From: Halorhabdus rudnickae
GTDB taxonomy: Archaea > Halobacteriota > Halobacteria > Halobacteriales > Haloarculaceae
Reading direction: 5' to 3'
Assembly: GCF_900880625.1 (NCBI RefSeq)
Contig: NZ_CAAHFB010000006.1
Location: 310,001-374,000 of the forward strand
DNA length: 64,000 nt
The notes beneath the pieces were generated by a model that did not search any database, had not been told where the DNA came from, and was given only the letters and a program-made list of their open reading frames with translations. This document shows, one piece after another, positions 35,147-44,867 of the stretch; position 1 is the first letter of the stretch; every line of letters starts with the position of its first letter. The translations under genes were made by a program, and so were the position numbers.

Positions 35147-36070
35147 TCACACGTACGTGAACCACGCCTCTCGGTCGCCCGACTCCACGACGTCGAAGAA
35201 CGTTTCCTGAATCTCGTCGGTGACTGGCCCCTTCGTGCCGGGACCGACCTCGACGTCGTCGACGCTCTTGATCGGCGTCACCTCCGCTGCCGTCCCCGAG
35301 AAGAACAGTTCGTCTGCCGTGTAGAGTTCCCCACGCGAGATCGTCGCCTCGTCGTGAACCGTATAGCCCAGTTCCTCCGCGAGATCGATCACGGTGCGGC
35401 GGGTGATACCGTCGAGGTTCGACTCCGCGAGGCCTGGTGTGTAAATCTCGTCATCACGCACGAGAAAGAGGTTCTCGCCGGGACCCTCGGCCACTTGGCC
35501 GTCCTTGTTGAGGAGGATCGCCTCGGTGTAGCCGTTGCTGTCAGCTTCCTGGCTTGCCAGGACGCTGTTGACGTACGTGCCGGTGGTCTTGGCGTTGGTC
35601 GGGATCTGGCTGGAGGCGTACTTCCGCCAGGAGGAGATCGCCACGTCGACACCATCCACCAAGGCCTCTTCGCCGAGGTAGGCCCCCCACGGCCAGACCG
35701 CGATCGACACCTTGACTGGTGCGTCGCCGGGATCCAGTCCAAGCATGTCGTAGCCGTAGAAGGCAATCGGACGGATGTAACACGAGGGCAGGTCCTCCCG
35801 GTCGATCAGTTCGATCGTCGCCTCGGTGAGTTCTTCGCGGTCGAAGGGGATCTCCATCTCGTAGGGTTTGGCTGACTGATAGAACCGGTCGAGGTGTTCC
35901 TCCCACCGAAAGATCGCCGGGCCGTTTTCGGTGTCGTAACACCGAACGCCCTCGAAGACGCCCGTCCCATAGTGCAGGCCGTGCGTGAGGACGTGCACCT
36001 GGGCGTCGTCCCAGTCGACGAATTCGCCGTCCATCCAGATCGTCCCGACGTCCATGTCGTCGAAACTCAT
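35147..36070 (-). CDS. ilvE: Branched-chain amino-acid aminotransferase
   Basis: PLP class IV aminotransferase for the last step of valine, leucine and isoleucine synthesis. 307 residues; motifs are THGLHYGTGVFEGVRCY, YIRPIAFYGY, the PLP lysine in TNAKTTGTYVNS, EGPGENLFLVRD and the substrate-specificity loop FFSGTAAEVTPI. Normal length. The ATG at 36070 is preceded by purine-poor DNA without Shine-Dalgarno. Ends six bases after the tandem repeat array. Confidence 0.96.
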   Translation of the reverse strand: MSFDDMDVGTIWMDGEFVDWDDAQVHVLTHGLHYGTGVFEGVRCYDTENGPAIFRWEEHLDRFYQSAKPYEMEIPFDREELTEATIELIDREDLPSCYIRPIAFYGYDMLGLDPGDAPVKVSIAVWPWGAYLGEEALVDGVDVAISSWRKYASSQIPTNAKTTGTYVNSVLASQEADSNGYTEAILLNKDGQVAEGPGENLFLVRDDEIYTPGLAESNLDGITRRTVIDLAEELGYTVHDEATISRGELYTADELFFSGTAAEVTPIKSVDDVEVGPGTKGPVTDEIQETFFDVVESGDREAWFTYV

Positions 36071-36507
36071 ACTACCCCGAAAGGGAGCCTCCGTTAAGAG
36101 TGTTCACGGTTCGAGTAGCACGGGACTTCCGTTCGACTGTGGCTACAGCGTATCATCGGACCGTCAATACTGATTTGCGACGCAATGAGGGGTACGAAAC
36201 ATAATATAATATTCATATTTAGCGGTTTCACCGGATGGGTGATTCTCGGAAATCTCACTATTGCAATCGTGGCAGATCTCTCATTCTGGTTCCTTTATGC
36301 TCCAGAACAGCGAGATGAGCGCTTTCGACCTCGTGTAGACGTCTTCATTTGTCGTTTGAGCAGCCGAGTACCGGTTCCACGTTTCTGGCGGCACATTGCA
36401 ATACCATCTTATAAAACAATTTGTTGGAGCGAGCCGGTGGTGTACTGGACCGAGAACTGTGAAACGTTGTCGTACAGAATGGGAATCCAAAACGTTGGTT
36501 CAAGCCA
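36071..36507. other. Low-GC intergenic region, no recognised gene
   Basis: 437 bases, clearly richer in AT from about 36180. An open frame on the plus strand (36185-36520, 111 codons, hydrophobic start IIFIFSGFTGWVILGNLTI) and another on the minus strand (36281-36490) have unusual codon use and match nothing I know. The plus frame runs into rbkR antisense. This could be the remnant of an inserted element. Confidence 0.35.
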
Positions 36508-37209
36508 TCACCGCTCGTGAACGTGGACCGTCACGGCATTGCCGTCCGCAACGCCGAGTTCCGTCCTGAGTTGATCGGGGGCGATGATCTCCAGTTCGGC
36601 GTCGTCGTAATGGGTCCGCTCGGGCGAGACGACGTGGGCACCTTCGTAGGTCGCGGTATCGCTTTCGAGGGTGATTGGGTAGCAGTACGCCGGGCCGTAG
36701 GTCCGGTCGCCGTCTTCCCAGCCCTCGATCTCGACCGGATCGAGTGCGTTCATCCGCGCCCGGGCGCGGGCACTCCGGTCGTCCAGATCGAGGTTGAAGG
36801 TCCCGGGGAAGGGTTCATACCCAAGTTTTTCGACGAACTGGCTGTGATAGCCCGACAACGAGACGTAGTGGCGACCCTCGCCCATGCCGCTCTCGACCGA
36901 CCCCGACAGCGTGACGCCGATCCCGTGCTCGAAAATCCGCTGGTACTCGGCGTACTCCTCTTGGAGGAGGCGTTCGCCGTCGTCGGTGATCCGGACCCAC
37001 TGGCCGTCGCTGACGATCTCCCGGGCGACCAGGTCGGTGTCCTCCAGACGCTGGAGGCGACGCGAGGCGGTCTGGGTGGAAGCGTCGAGTTTCGACGCGA
37101 GGCCGGAACCCGTGATCTTGGCGTCGCCGTCGACCGCGCCAGCCAGCGCCAGGAGTTTCAGCGTCGCCAGTTCGGCGTACCCGATGTCCTCGCCCGGGAG
37201 TTCGACCAT
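36508..37209 (-). CDS. rbkR: RbkR: riboflavin regulator and CTP-dependent riboflavin kinase
   Basis: 233-residue bifunctional archaeal protein. Residues 1-95 are a winged helix ([36 protein letters not shown]). Residues 100-233 are the CTP-dependent riboflavin kinase domain ([30 protein letters not shown], and the end segment TVHVHE), which makes FMN. The family is known to control riboflavin genes in archaea, and the ribE-ribBA-ribH operon lies 9 kb away. The start at 37209 ([10 protein letters not shown]) is favoured over 36 upstream codons; TATA-like CTTATCAG lies about 30 bases upstream. Confidence 0.93.
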   Translation of the reverse strand: MVELPGEDIGYAELATLKLLALAGAVDGDAKITGSGLASKLDASTQTASRRLQRLEDTDLVAREIVSDGQWVRITDDGERLLQEEYAEYQRIFEHGIGVTLSGSVESGMGEGRHYVSLSGYHSQFVEKLGYEPFPGTFNLDLDDRSARARARMNALDPVEIEGWEDGDRTYGPAYCYPITLESDTATYEGAHVVSPERTHYDDAELEIIAPDQLRTELGVADGNAVTVHVHER

Positions 37210-37478
37210 CGAGAGGTGATTGGCCGGGCCGACTGATAAGCACACCGGGACCAGGCGATTGGGGCCCCGACGAGTATTCGTATCGAGATTTGTAAAAGAA
37301 TTTATTGGTTCGCTCACGCGTCTGCCGGGGTACAGCTAAAACCCCCTACGAGATATGGGGCGCACACCTTTTAGGATTTTCATAAGGAATGTTATCTCCG
37401 AGTGTTCAGTTAAGATACCCATATCTTATCTTCTTTCTCAGAGTAGAACAGTAGATCAATCAGTACATCCTTTGTTAA

Positions 37479-37919
37479 TCATTGTTCCCATCGAACTCGA
37501 AGATGAAACTCATTGTTTATCTTTTTGATCTCAATGTAGCTTTCTCGATCTCCCACTGCACGTGGAAGCTGAACTGATGTAGAATCTGTCCAATTTTCAG
37601 TCGTAATAGTAAACGTGTAATTCCCTGGTTGATCGATAGTCGTCACTTTCCACATTTCTCCTGAGCGAACAGAATTTGAGATATTCCTTATAACTTTATT
37701 ATTCCTCTCAATCCGGTATGAGGCGTTCCATGTCTTGTTTGTGGGATTGAAAACTCGGACATTTGCATTCGCATCTCCATCAAATCGCTGTTCAAGGGGA
37801 CTATTTGTCGATACATCTGTCTCCTGGGGATTCATACTCTGTGTCGTTGTCGTCTCGGGAATTCCACTACACCCGGCTAAGACAAGACACAAACTAATAA
37901 GGAGGACTTTGCGTCGCAC
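37479..37919 (-). CDS. Low-GC predicted lipoprotein, unknown
   Basis: 146-residue protein with a signal peptide and lipobox (CLVLAGC), a Thr/Ser-rich spacer and a beta-sandwich-like domain (NVRVFNPTNKTWNASYRI, GNYTFTITTENW) with several N-glycosylation sequons. GC is far below the chromosome average and codon use is unlike neighbours, suggesting recent transfer. No family recognised. Confidence 0.62.
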   Translation of the reverse strand: MRRKVLLISLCLVLAGCSGIPETTTTQSMNPQETDVSTNSPLEQRFDGDANANVRVFNPTNKTWNASYRIERNNKVIRNISNSVRSGEMWKVTTIDQPGNYTFTITTENWTDSTSVQLPRAVGDRESYIEIKKINNEFHLRVRWEQ

Positions 37920-38276
37920 ACTGTGAAGGATTTGTATCCTCAGACAAGTACTCTTTGCTCAAATCACACAATTAAAAACGTTTTTTAAATTATGGATTAT
38001 TAAAACCATAATATAATTTTATAAATACAACGTTAGGCCTATTTGTATATTATTTTAGGAATAGATTGTATTAGATATATAACATACATTATTCATTTAG
38101 ATATGTCAGGACTACCATCAGAGGAATACCCGGCTCAAATGCTCAAGATGACTGCTCTCGTTGACACGGCAAATCAGGTGGCTAGCTTTCACTGTGTGGC
38201 CAAGTTATGGAATAAGGTTTGGCTGGACGAAACCCAGTCTCAACAACTAAATGCGCCCGTCCCTCACACCGGGCTA
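37920..38276. other. Very AT-rich interval upstream of aroC
   Basis: 357 bases, in places above 75 percent AT. TTATGG (37990-37995) and CCATAA (38006-38011) form an inverted repeat. The aroC reading frame is open back to 38043 with a possible 58-residue protein start at 38103 (MSGLPSEEYPAQML), but this part shows low-GC codon use and no similarity to chorismate synthase, so it is not taken as aroC coding sequence. Confidence 0.45.
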
Positions 38277-39476
38277 ATGAACGGCAACAGCTTCGGCCGC
38301 CTGTTTCAGGTGACGACTTTCGGGGAGAGTCACGGCGAGGCGATGGGATGTACCGTCTCGGGCGTGCCCGCTGGCGTCGAGTTGAGTGAAGGCGAAATCC
38401 AGCACGACCTCGACCGGCGCAAGCCCGGCCAGTCGATGATCACCACCTCGCGGGACGAGCCGGATGCCGTCTCGATCAAGTCCGGCCTGCAGGACGGCTA
38501 CACGACGGGCACACCGATCGGGATGGTCATCCAGAACAAGGATTCGCGCTCGGGCAAGTACGAACCGTTCGTCACGGCACCCCGTCCCAGTCACGGCGAT
38601 TTCACCTACTCGGCCAAATTCGGCACGCGCAACTGGGGCGGCGGCGGGCGCTCCTCGGCGCGGGAAACCGTCAGCTGGGTGGCTGCGGGTGCCATCGCCA
38701 AGCAGGTCTTAGCACAGAGCGAGTACGATGTCCAGATCAAGGCCCACGTCAACCAGATTGGCGATGTGAAGGCGCCCGAAGTCACTTTCGAGGAGATGCT
38801 CGAACACACCGAAGAGAACGACGTCCGGTGTGCCCACCCTGAGACCGCCGAGGAGATGCGCGAGGTCGCCGAGCAGTACCAGCAAGAGGGTGACTCCATC
38901 GGTGGCTCGGTCTACTTCGAGTGCAGAGGGATTCCGCGAGGGTTGGGTGCGCCCCGGTTTGACTCCGTTCCCTCGCGACTGGGCCAGCTCATCTACTCGA
39001 TTCCGGCTGTCAACGACTTCGAGTACGGCGTCGGCCGGGACGCCCGGACGATGCGCGGGACGGAGTACAACGAGGACTGGGAATTTGATTCTGAGGGAGA
39101 TCTCACCCCAGTCGGCAACGACCATGGCGGCATCCAGGGTGGGATCACCACCGGCGATCCCATCTACGGCGAGGTTACCTGGCATCCGCCGGTGTCCATT
39201 CCCGCCGAACAGGAGACCGTCGACTGGGAAACGGGCGAACGCAAGGAGATCCAAGTCGTCGGTCGCCACGACCCGGTTCTTCCGCCGCGTGCGGTCCCTG
39301 TCGTCGAGTCGCTGCTGTACTGTACCGTGCTTGACTTCATGCTACTCGGTGGGCGGCTCAATCCCGACCGGCTGGACGACCGGCCCGGCGAGTACGACAC
39401 CGACTACCACCCATCGAGTCCGGTCAACGACCCCGACGACGCCGCGACGCAGGCCGAGACAATCGACGACGAGTAA
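38277..39476 (+). CDS. aroC: Chorismate synthase
   Basis: Final shikimate-pathway enzyme, FMN-dependent, turning EPSP into chorismate. 399 residues from the ATG at 38277 (MNGNSFGRLFQVTTFGESHG). Signatures are GESHGEAMGCTVSG, LDRRKPGQS, GRSSARETVSWVAAGAIA, GNDHGGIQGGITTG and RHDPVLPPRAVPVVE. An in-frame extension of 78 codons upstream lies in foreign-looking AT-rich DNA and is excluded. The C-terminal 40 residues are acidic and low in complexity. Confidence 0.96.
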   Translation: MNGNSFGRLFQVTTFGESHGEAMGCTVSGVPAGVELSEGEIQHDLDRRKPGQSMITTSRDEPDAVSIKSGLQDGYTTGTPIGMVIQNKDSRSGKYEPFVTAPRPSHGDFTYSAKFGTRNWGGGGRSSARETVSWVAAGAIAKQVLAQSEYDVQIKAHVNQIGDVKAPEVTFEEMLEHTEENDVRCAHPETAEEMREVAEQYQQEGDSIGGSVYFECRGIPRGLGAPRFDSVPSRLGQLIYSIPAVNDFEYGVGRDARTMRGTEYNEDWEFDSEGDLTPVGNDHGGIQGGITTGDPIYGEVTWHPPVSIPAEQETVDWETGERKEIQVVGRHDPVLPPRAVPVVESLLYCTVLDFMLLGGRLNPDRLDDRPGEYDTDYHPSSPVNDPDDAATQAETIDDE

Positions 39477-39762
39477 CGCGGGGAACGCAGGACATCTGAT
39501 TGTCGGGTGAAGGGTGAGCGGTCGACGAGATGCGGAGTCAGTATCTCAAGCGAGAGAACAATTGAGGCGACTGGTCATTGAGTCTCGGTGACTGAGAGAC
39601 GAGCAGCTACGGCCCAGTACGTCGACACCATCTCGTCATTGCAGACTGAAGAGCGCTACAACCACGTCATAATCCGCGTGCAAGACTGAGGAGTTGCGTT
39701 CAGCAGGATACTGTCGTCTGTTCCACGCCGAGATGAACGAACTACCCGCTCGTTCGGTCTGC
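39477..39762. other. Intergenic region, no gene recognised
   Basis: 286 bases of moderate GC. Short overlapping frames on the minus strand run into the next gene but have no family signature or proper start. Nothing else is visible. Confidence 0.3.
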
Positions 39763-40011
39763 CTACTGAGTGACAAAATAATAGAGTGGAACGAATCCCG
39801 GGACGATGAACGGATACACGATGGCTCCACCGATCGTTGACTCTGTTCTGGCTATGCCGATGATTCCCAGTATCGTGACTATGAAGTATCCAATAGCTGC
39901 TGTGAGCACGCCGTTTGCCACCCCGAACATCCAGAAAACCACGCCCAAAACAATAAAACCGAGCTGCCCCCACGCCCCGAACCTGGATAACGTAGTCGGC
40001 TCTATGTCCAT
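39763..40011 (-). CDS. Small membrane protein, unknown
   Basis: 82-residue protein with three hydrophobic segments (WGQLGFIVLGVVFWMFGVA; AAIGYFIVTILGIIGIA; GAIVYPFIVPGFVPLYYFV) after a short polar N-terminus. Lower GC than neighbours. No family recognised; the coding probability rests on hydrophobic pattern and intact frame. Confidence 0.5.
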   Translation of the reverse strand: MDIEPTTLSRFGAWGQLGFIVLGVVFWMFGVANGVLTAAIGYFIVTILGIIGIARTESTIGGAIVYPFIVPGFVPLYYFVTQ

Positions 40012-40146
40012 GCGGAGTGATTACTCGCTGTAAGTGATTACTCTGCTGAATATATCCGTTTAACTGACTGCTAAAACACCTCTATCGGGAGGCTGGAACG
40101 CTGACTACGGGAGTTATATTCAAAAGACAAGAACGATCGCAGCTGA

Positions 40147-40356
40147 TCACTCACCCGACGCGTCTCCGCCCAGCAGCGACCCATCAATCGACCGCCAGCG
40201 GCGGATCGAACAGACAAGCGCGTCCAGGCCGACGAACGCGACGCCGACGATCGCGAGCAGTTCAAGTGTGGGGTACTGTGTGAAGACCCCGGTGAATTGT
40301 TGGACGGCGATGAACGCAGCCAGATAGACCACACGGCCGATGCGTCGACGTGGCAT
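40147..40356 (-). CDS. Small membrane protein, unknown
   Basis: 69-residue protein with basic start (MPRRRIGRVVYLAAFIAV), two hydrophobic segments and an acidic end. No family recognised. It lies between AT-rich intervals and may be a remnant. Confidence 0.45.
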   Translation of the reverse strand: MPRRRIGRVVYLAAFIAVQQFTGVFTQYPTLELLAIVGVAFVGLDALVCSIRRWRSIDGSLLGGDASGE

Positions 40357-40648
40357 ACGTCACGTTAGTTTCCTCATCCGTATCAGGGCACGGGCTGCGG
40401 CGGTACGTGTCGCAGTGTTCCATCGTGAACGACAGTTCGCTGCGGTTGAGCCGTCACAATCTTTTCGCCCTCAAACAGCCCCACCGCTATCAGGGCGCCG
40501 GAGTGAGTTATTTAGTGACAGACTGTGATAGCCGTTCAATGGCACATTCTGACACCCTCCAATCGAGTTCGCACGCCCATGCCGTCGTTTTCTACCCAGG
40601 CCATCAGTGGAGGCGAGTCGCTCGAAACCAGACCGGGCGAGGTGTCGC
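40357..40648. promoter_or_regulatory. Region upstream of BCCT transporter
   Basis: 292 bases without a convincing gene. An AT-rich GAGTTATTTAG stretch near 40503-40513 could be the transporter promoter, implying a leader of about 115 bases. The transporter frame is open back to 40607 by 14 codons. Confidence 0.3.
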
Positions 40649-42379
40649 GTGAGCGATTCGGCCGAAGAGCCGACAGCAGGGAGCGAGCCGACGACCCGGG
40701 AGCGACTATTTCACGCCGACCTTGAGAAGGAGCCCGGCGACGACAACGTCCGTCGATGGGGCATCGACGTTCATCCGGTCGTGTTCCCCTTCTCTTTGGC
40801 ATTCATCGCGGTCTTCGTCGCCCTCACGATCGGGTTCGGCGACGATGCAGCCACTGCCTACAAGACCGTCTTCGACGCTGTCACCGCGAACTTCGGTTGG
40901 TTTTACGTGCTGTCGGTCAACGTCTTCATCACCACGCTGGTCGCCTTCGGGCTGAGCAAGTACGGAGAGATCAGACTCGGTGGCCCCGACGCCGAACCCG
41001 AGTTCTCCACGTTCGCCTGGCTGGCAATGCTGTTCAGTGCCGGCATGGGGATCGGGCTCCTGTTTTTCGGCGTCGCCGAACCAATGTACCACTTCCTTTC
41101 GGGCGGGGGGTCGTTTTTCGACGTTCCACCGGGCTCACCAGCTGCGGCCCAGTCGGCGACCGCGCTGTCGATGTTTCACTGGGGGTTACACCCATGGGCG
41201 ATTTACGGCGTGGTCGGACTCGGACTGGCCTTCTTTGCGTTCAATCGTGGGCTCCCGCTTTCGATTCGGTCGGTATTTTACCCGCTGCTGGGTGAGCGTA
41301 TTTACGGGTGGCCGGGCCACGTCGTCGACCTTGCGGCAGTCCTCGCGACAGTGTTCGGGCTGGCGACGACTGTTGGACTCGGCGCGCTGCAGATCCATGC
41401 GGGAGCGAACTTTCTAGCCACGAACTACTTCGGGGCCACGATTCCCACCGCGACGTGGGTCACAATCGCGATCATTGCCGCGATTATCGGGGCGACCTCC
41501 CTCTCCGTCCTGGCTGGTCTCGAAGGCGGTATCAAACGGCTGTCCACGGTGAACGTGATACTAATGAGTGTGCTGTTAGCGTTCATGTTCGTCGCCGGGC
41601 CGACCGTATACCTGCTCGACGTGCTCAACAGCGGGGTCGGTGCCTATCTGGGGAATTTCCTCGAATTGAGCTTCTACGCCGAGGCCTTCGCCGGGGCCGA
41701 TGCCGGCTGGCAACACGAATGGACGATATTCTACTGGGGCTTTTGGATCGCCTGGGCTCCGTTCGTGGGGATGTTCATCGCGCGGATTTCGAAGGGCCGG
41801 ACGATCCGGCAGTTCGTCGCCGGTGTGTTACTCGTCCCGACGCTGTTCTCGCTCGTCTGGATGGCGGCGTTCAACGGGTCCGCACTCTTCGTCGAGCTGA
41901 ACGTCCACAGTGGCGCGATCCTCGATCCGCTCCAGGAACACGGACGAGCCGTCGCATTGTTCGAGTTGCTATCGTATTATCCACTCACCCTCGCGGCGAG
42001 TATCCTGGTCACTGCGAATCTGATTACCTTTATCGTCACATCCGCCGATTCGGGGGCACTGGTGACGAGCTATCTGGCCGCCGGAGGGAAGCAAGATACT
42101 GTCACGCGACAGCGGGTATTATGGCCGGTCCTGATCGGCGGAACGTCTGCGGCGTTACTCGTGGGAAATGGACTAGACGCGCTCCAGACGGCAGTAATTG
42201 CGGCCGGGCTTCCGTTTGGGGCGATCATGGTGGTGATGGTCTATACGATCTATCTCGGCCTGCGTCGCGAAGTTGAGATCCACCAATCAACAGCCTACCA
42301 AGACGCGAGAAGGGACCGATCAGACGCGCGATCCGCTGGCCACGATCCGTCTCTGAACGACGGTCATGATGACGAATGA
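40649..42379 (+). CDS. BCCT-family transporter (glycine betaine/choline type)
   Basis: 576-residue secondary transporter, probably taking up glycine betaine, choline or carnitine as compatible solute with Na+ or H+. Twelve helices begin after an acidic N-terminus. Family signature: WTIFYWGFWIAWAPFVGMFI and then ARISKGRTIRQF; the aromatic box lies in the WGLHPWAIYG region. The GTG at 40649 (SDSAEEPTAG) is chosen as start since the N-terminus then looks haloarchaeal. Convergent with the sensor kinase gene. Useful in a salt-adapted cell. Confidence 0.93.
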   Translation: MSDSAEEPTAGSEPTTRERLFHADLEKEPGDDNVRRWGIDVHPVVFPFSLAFIAVFVALTIGFGDDAATAYKTVFDAVTANFGWFYVLSVNVFITTLVAFGLSKYGEIRLGGPDAEPEFSTFAWLAMLFSAGMGIGLLFFGVAEPMYHFLSGGGSFFDVPPGSPAAAQSATALSMFHWGLHPWAIYGVVGLGLAFFAFNRGLPLSIRSVFYPLLGERIYGWPGHVVDLAAVLATVFGLATTVGLGALQIHAGANFLATNYFGATIPTATWVTIAIIAAIIGATSLSVLAGLEGGIKRLSTVNVILMSVLLAFMFVAGPTVYLLDVLNSGVGAYLGNFLELSFYAEAFAGADAGWQHEWTIFYWGFWIAWAPFVGMFIARISKGRTIRQFVAGVLLVPTLFSLVWMAAFNGSALFVELNVHSGAILDPLQEHGRAVALFELLSYYPLTLAASILVTANLITFIVTSADSGALVTSYLAAGGKQDTVTRQRVLWPVLIGGTSAALLVGNGLDALQTAVIAAGLPFGAIMVVMVYTIYLGLRREVEIHQSTAYQDARRDRSDARSAGHDPSLNDGHDDE

Positions 42380-42427
42380 GAATGTCAGTGTGCGTGGCTT
42401 GTGAGCGCTTGCTGGGCTTGCATCGAG

Positions 42428-44665
42428 TCAGCGAACGGTCGGTAACTCTACGACGAATACGGCGCCGTCGGGGTCGTTGTCCTCGACTCGGACCGAGCCA
42501 CCGTAGCTATCGACCAACGTTTCGACCAGATACAACCCGATCCCGGTCCCCGAACTCTCCAGACCGGTCTCACCCTTGCCGAAGATGGCGTCTCGCTGTT
42601 CGGCCGGGATTCCGGGACCGTTGTCCGCAATGCGAACGACGACTCTCTCCTCCCGAGTCGTCGCCGAGATGGTGACTTCTGGGACGGCTTTGTCATTGTG
42701 CTGGACTGCGTTCTTCAAGAGGTTCCGGAAGACAGATGAGAGCATACTGCTGGCCCGGACAGGTTTGGCTGGCATGCTCGACTCGACGGTGAACACAGCG
42801 TGGGGATACGCCGCGCGGACCGCTTTGAGTTCGTCCGTGAGAACGCTATCCAAGTCGATGTTCTCAATGTCATCTTCCGCCGAGAGCATCACGTCGGCCA
42901 TCTCTCGGGCCGTCCGCGTGAGTTCGACCGCATGTTCGGCGTTTTCCAGTACCGTCTCGATGTGGTCCTGAATCGATTCGTCGTCGGATTCCTCGGCGAT
43001 CAGTTCGGCGTAGGACGTGACTAACTGCAGATCGTTCCGAATGTCGTGACGCAACACTCGATTGAGTACGTCGAGGTTGTCGCGCTGGGCTTCGATCCGC
43101 TGTTCGTAGTCCTTGCGTTCGGTGATGTCCCGGACCAGTGCATGGAGTGCGGGCTCGCCTTCGTACTCGAACCAGCTGAGTTTCACCTCGGCGGGGAACT
43201 CCGTACCGTCGGCCCGCTGATGCGTCCACTCGAAGAACGCTTCCCCGTCTTCGAAGGCCGTTTCGATGTGTTCCAGCGCCGACTCGCGCGACCCTGTTCC
43301 ATCGGGCTGTGTCGGTGGAGCTAACTCCCAGGGCGCTCGTTCGAGGAACGCCTCGACCGACTCGATGCCGAACAATTCGAGGGTGCGTTCGTTGCAGTCG
43401 ATGTAGCCGTCTCGATCGAAGACCGTGAGCGCGTCGCGGGTGTCCTCGAAGAGGTTGCGGTACTTCCGTTCGCGCGCCGCGAGTTCACGTTCACGCTGTT
43501 TGCGTTCCGTGATATCGACGAGATAGCCGAGTCGGTAGCTGTCCTGGCCATCGATTTGTAGTCGCTTGCTATGCTCCAGCACCCATCGAATGTCTCCGTT
43601 TGCGGTCGTAATCCGGTAGGGACTGGGACTGATACGGTCGTTCTCTCTGGATCGCTGCCCGGCGACTTCCTCGCGGAGTCGGTCACGGTCGGCTTCGTGA
43701 ACGAGATCGGCGAACTGAACGTTGCCCGACTGGAGTTTCGCGGGCGTGTATCCGAACACGTCCTCGACGTTCTCCGAGACGTACTCGATCGGCCATCCCT
43801 CGATGTCGGTCCACTTGAAGACGACGGCAGGGCCCTGTGTGAACATCTCCCGCTCCTCTCTGAGCGTCAACTCGGCCCGCTTTCTGTCGTCGATGTCCTG
43901 ATGGATACCGACGGCCCGCAAGGGCGTCCCGTCGTCGGCCCGCTGGACTACCTTGCCCATCGTTCGCACCCACTTCCAGTCGCCCGACTTCGTTCGCAGG
44001 CGGTACTCACACTGGTAGTACGGAGTCCGTTCTGTGACGTGCTCGGCCAGTGCCTCATCGTGTCGTTGCTTCCCGTCCGGGTGGACGAGTTCCGCCCAGT
44101 CAGAAAGGCGATCCCCCATTTCCGACCGGGTGTACCCGAGCATGTCCGTGAGTAACTCGTCACGGGAGACCTCGTCAGTCTCCATATCCCAGTCCCAGAT
44201 CCCGAGATTGGCACCCTCCAGTGCCATTGTCATACGCTCTTTCGTGGTAGTCAGTTCCGCTTCCCGTTCGTTGCGCTCCGAGACCGGTCGACTGGTGACA
44301 AGGGACCCTTCGATCACGTCGTCCTGTAGATGACGCTGTATCCTCGATTCGAGCCAACACCAGGACGCGTCGGCCCGCCGAACCCGGGCTTGGACGATCG
44401 CGGGGTCGCCCGGTTCACCAGACTGCCCCTCGAACATCGCGGAAACGTCGCTTCGATCGTCAGGATGGACGTAGTCCTCAGCGCGATCTCCCGTCAGGTC
44501 TTCGGGACTGTATCCGAGTATCTGCTTGACTGCAGAGCTAACGTACGTCACCGTCCCGTCTGTGTCCAGGACCGTCGTTATATCGGGTGAGTTCGCCAGG
44601 AGTCGGCGATGCCAGTCGTGGTCCCCACCGTGATTGTGTTCTTCCGGACCTCCGATATCTGACAT
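42428..44665 (-). CDS. Four-PAS sensor histidine kinase
   Basis: 745-residue soluble histidine kinase. Four PAS/PAC units are visible (starting near RLLANSPDITTVLD, ALEGANLGIWDWDMETD, QGPAVVFKWTDIEG and LFEDTRDALTVFDRDG; PAC ends such as VDITERKQRERE and VRDITERKDYEQ). The kinase core has the H-box VLRHDIRNDLQLV, N-box FRNLLKNAVQHN, DNGPGIP and GTGIGLYLV. No membrane helices, so it senses internal cues such as redox, light or energy. The ATG at 44665 (MSDIGGPEEHNH) is preferred over 22 upstream codons. No cognate regulator is adjacent. Confidence 0.93.
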   Translation of the reverse strand: MSDIGGPEEHNHGGDHDWHRRLLANSPDITTVLDTDGTVTYVSSAVKQILGYSPEDLTGDRAEDYVHPDDRSDVSAMFEGQSGEPGDPAIVQARVRRADASWCWLESRIQRHLQDDVIEGSLVTSRPVSERNEREAELTTTKERMTMALEGANLGIWDWDMETDEVSRDELLTDMLGYTRSEMGDRLSDWAELVHPDGKQRHDEALAEHVTERTPYYQCEYRLRTKSGDWKWVRTMGKVVQRADDGTPLRAVGIHQDIDDRKRAELTLREEREMFTQGPAVVFKWTDIEGWPIEYVSENVEDVFGYTPAKLQSGNVQFADLVHEADRDRLREEVAGQRSRENDRISPSPYRITTANGDIRWVLEHSKRLQIDGQDSYRLGYLVDITERKQRERELAARERKYRNLFEDTRDALTVFDRDGYIDCNERTLELFGIESVEAFLERAPWELAPPTQPDGTGSRESALEHIETAFEDGEAFFEWTHQRADGTEFPAEVKLSWFEYEGEPALHALVRDITERKDYEQRIEAQRDNLDVLNRVLRHDIRNDLQLVTSYAELIAEESDDESIQDHIETVLENAEHAVELTRTAREMADVMLSAEDDIENIDLDSVLTDELKAVRAAYPHAVFTVESSMPAKPVRASSMLSSVFRNLLKNAVQHNDKAVPEVTISATTREERVVVRIADNGPGIPAEQRDAIFGKGETGLESSGTGIGLYLVETLVDSYGGSVRVEDNDPDGAVFVVELPTVR

Positions 44666-44867
44666 CCGTGGGTACGACGTGGCGCGTCCGGAACTTAAAA
44701 TAGTTGTCCCCACAGGAGGGAAACGACGCATTGTGCCTCGGAACTGACGTCCGTGCCGCCGTGAGTCACGTTCTCGGCGGGACGACTTGTCCCCTCATGT
44801 GAACGCTACTCGGGAATCCGTCGCCGGGACCACGCGCGTTTTGAGTGGCCCGCCCTACCCCTCGACT

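Noticed and set aside
36185-36520. 111-codon plus-strand frame with hydrophobic start
   Set aside because: Unusual codons, no family, and it runs antisense into rbkR; kept only as part of the intergenic note.
38043-38276. N-terminal extension of chorismate synthase
   Set aside because: AT-rich codon use and no similarity; the conserved enzyme begins at 38277.
39636-39830. Minus-strand frame suspected as transposase end
   Set aside because: No transposase motif or terminal repeat could be seen; overlaps the small membrane protein gene.
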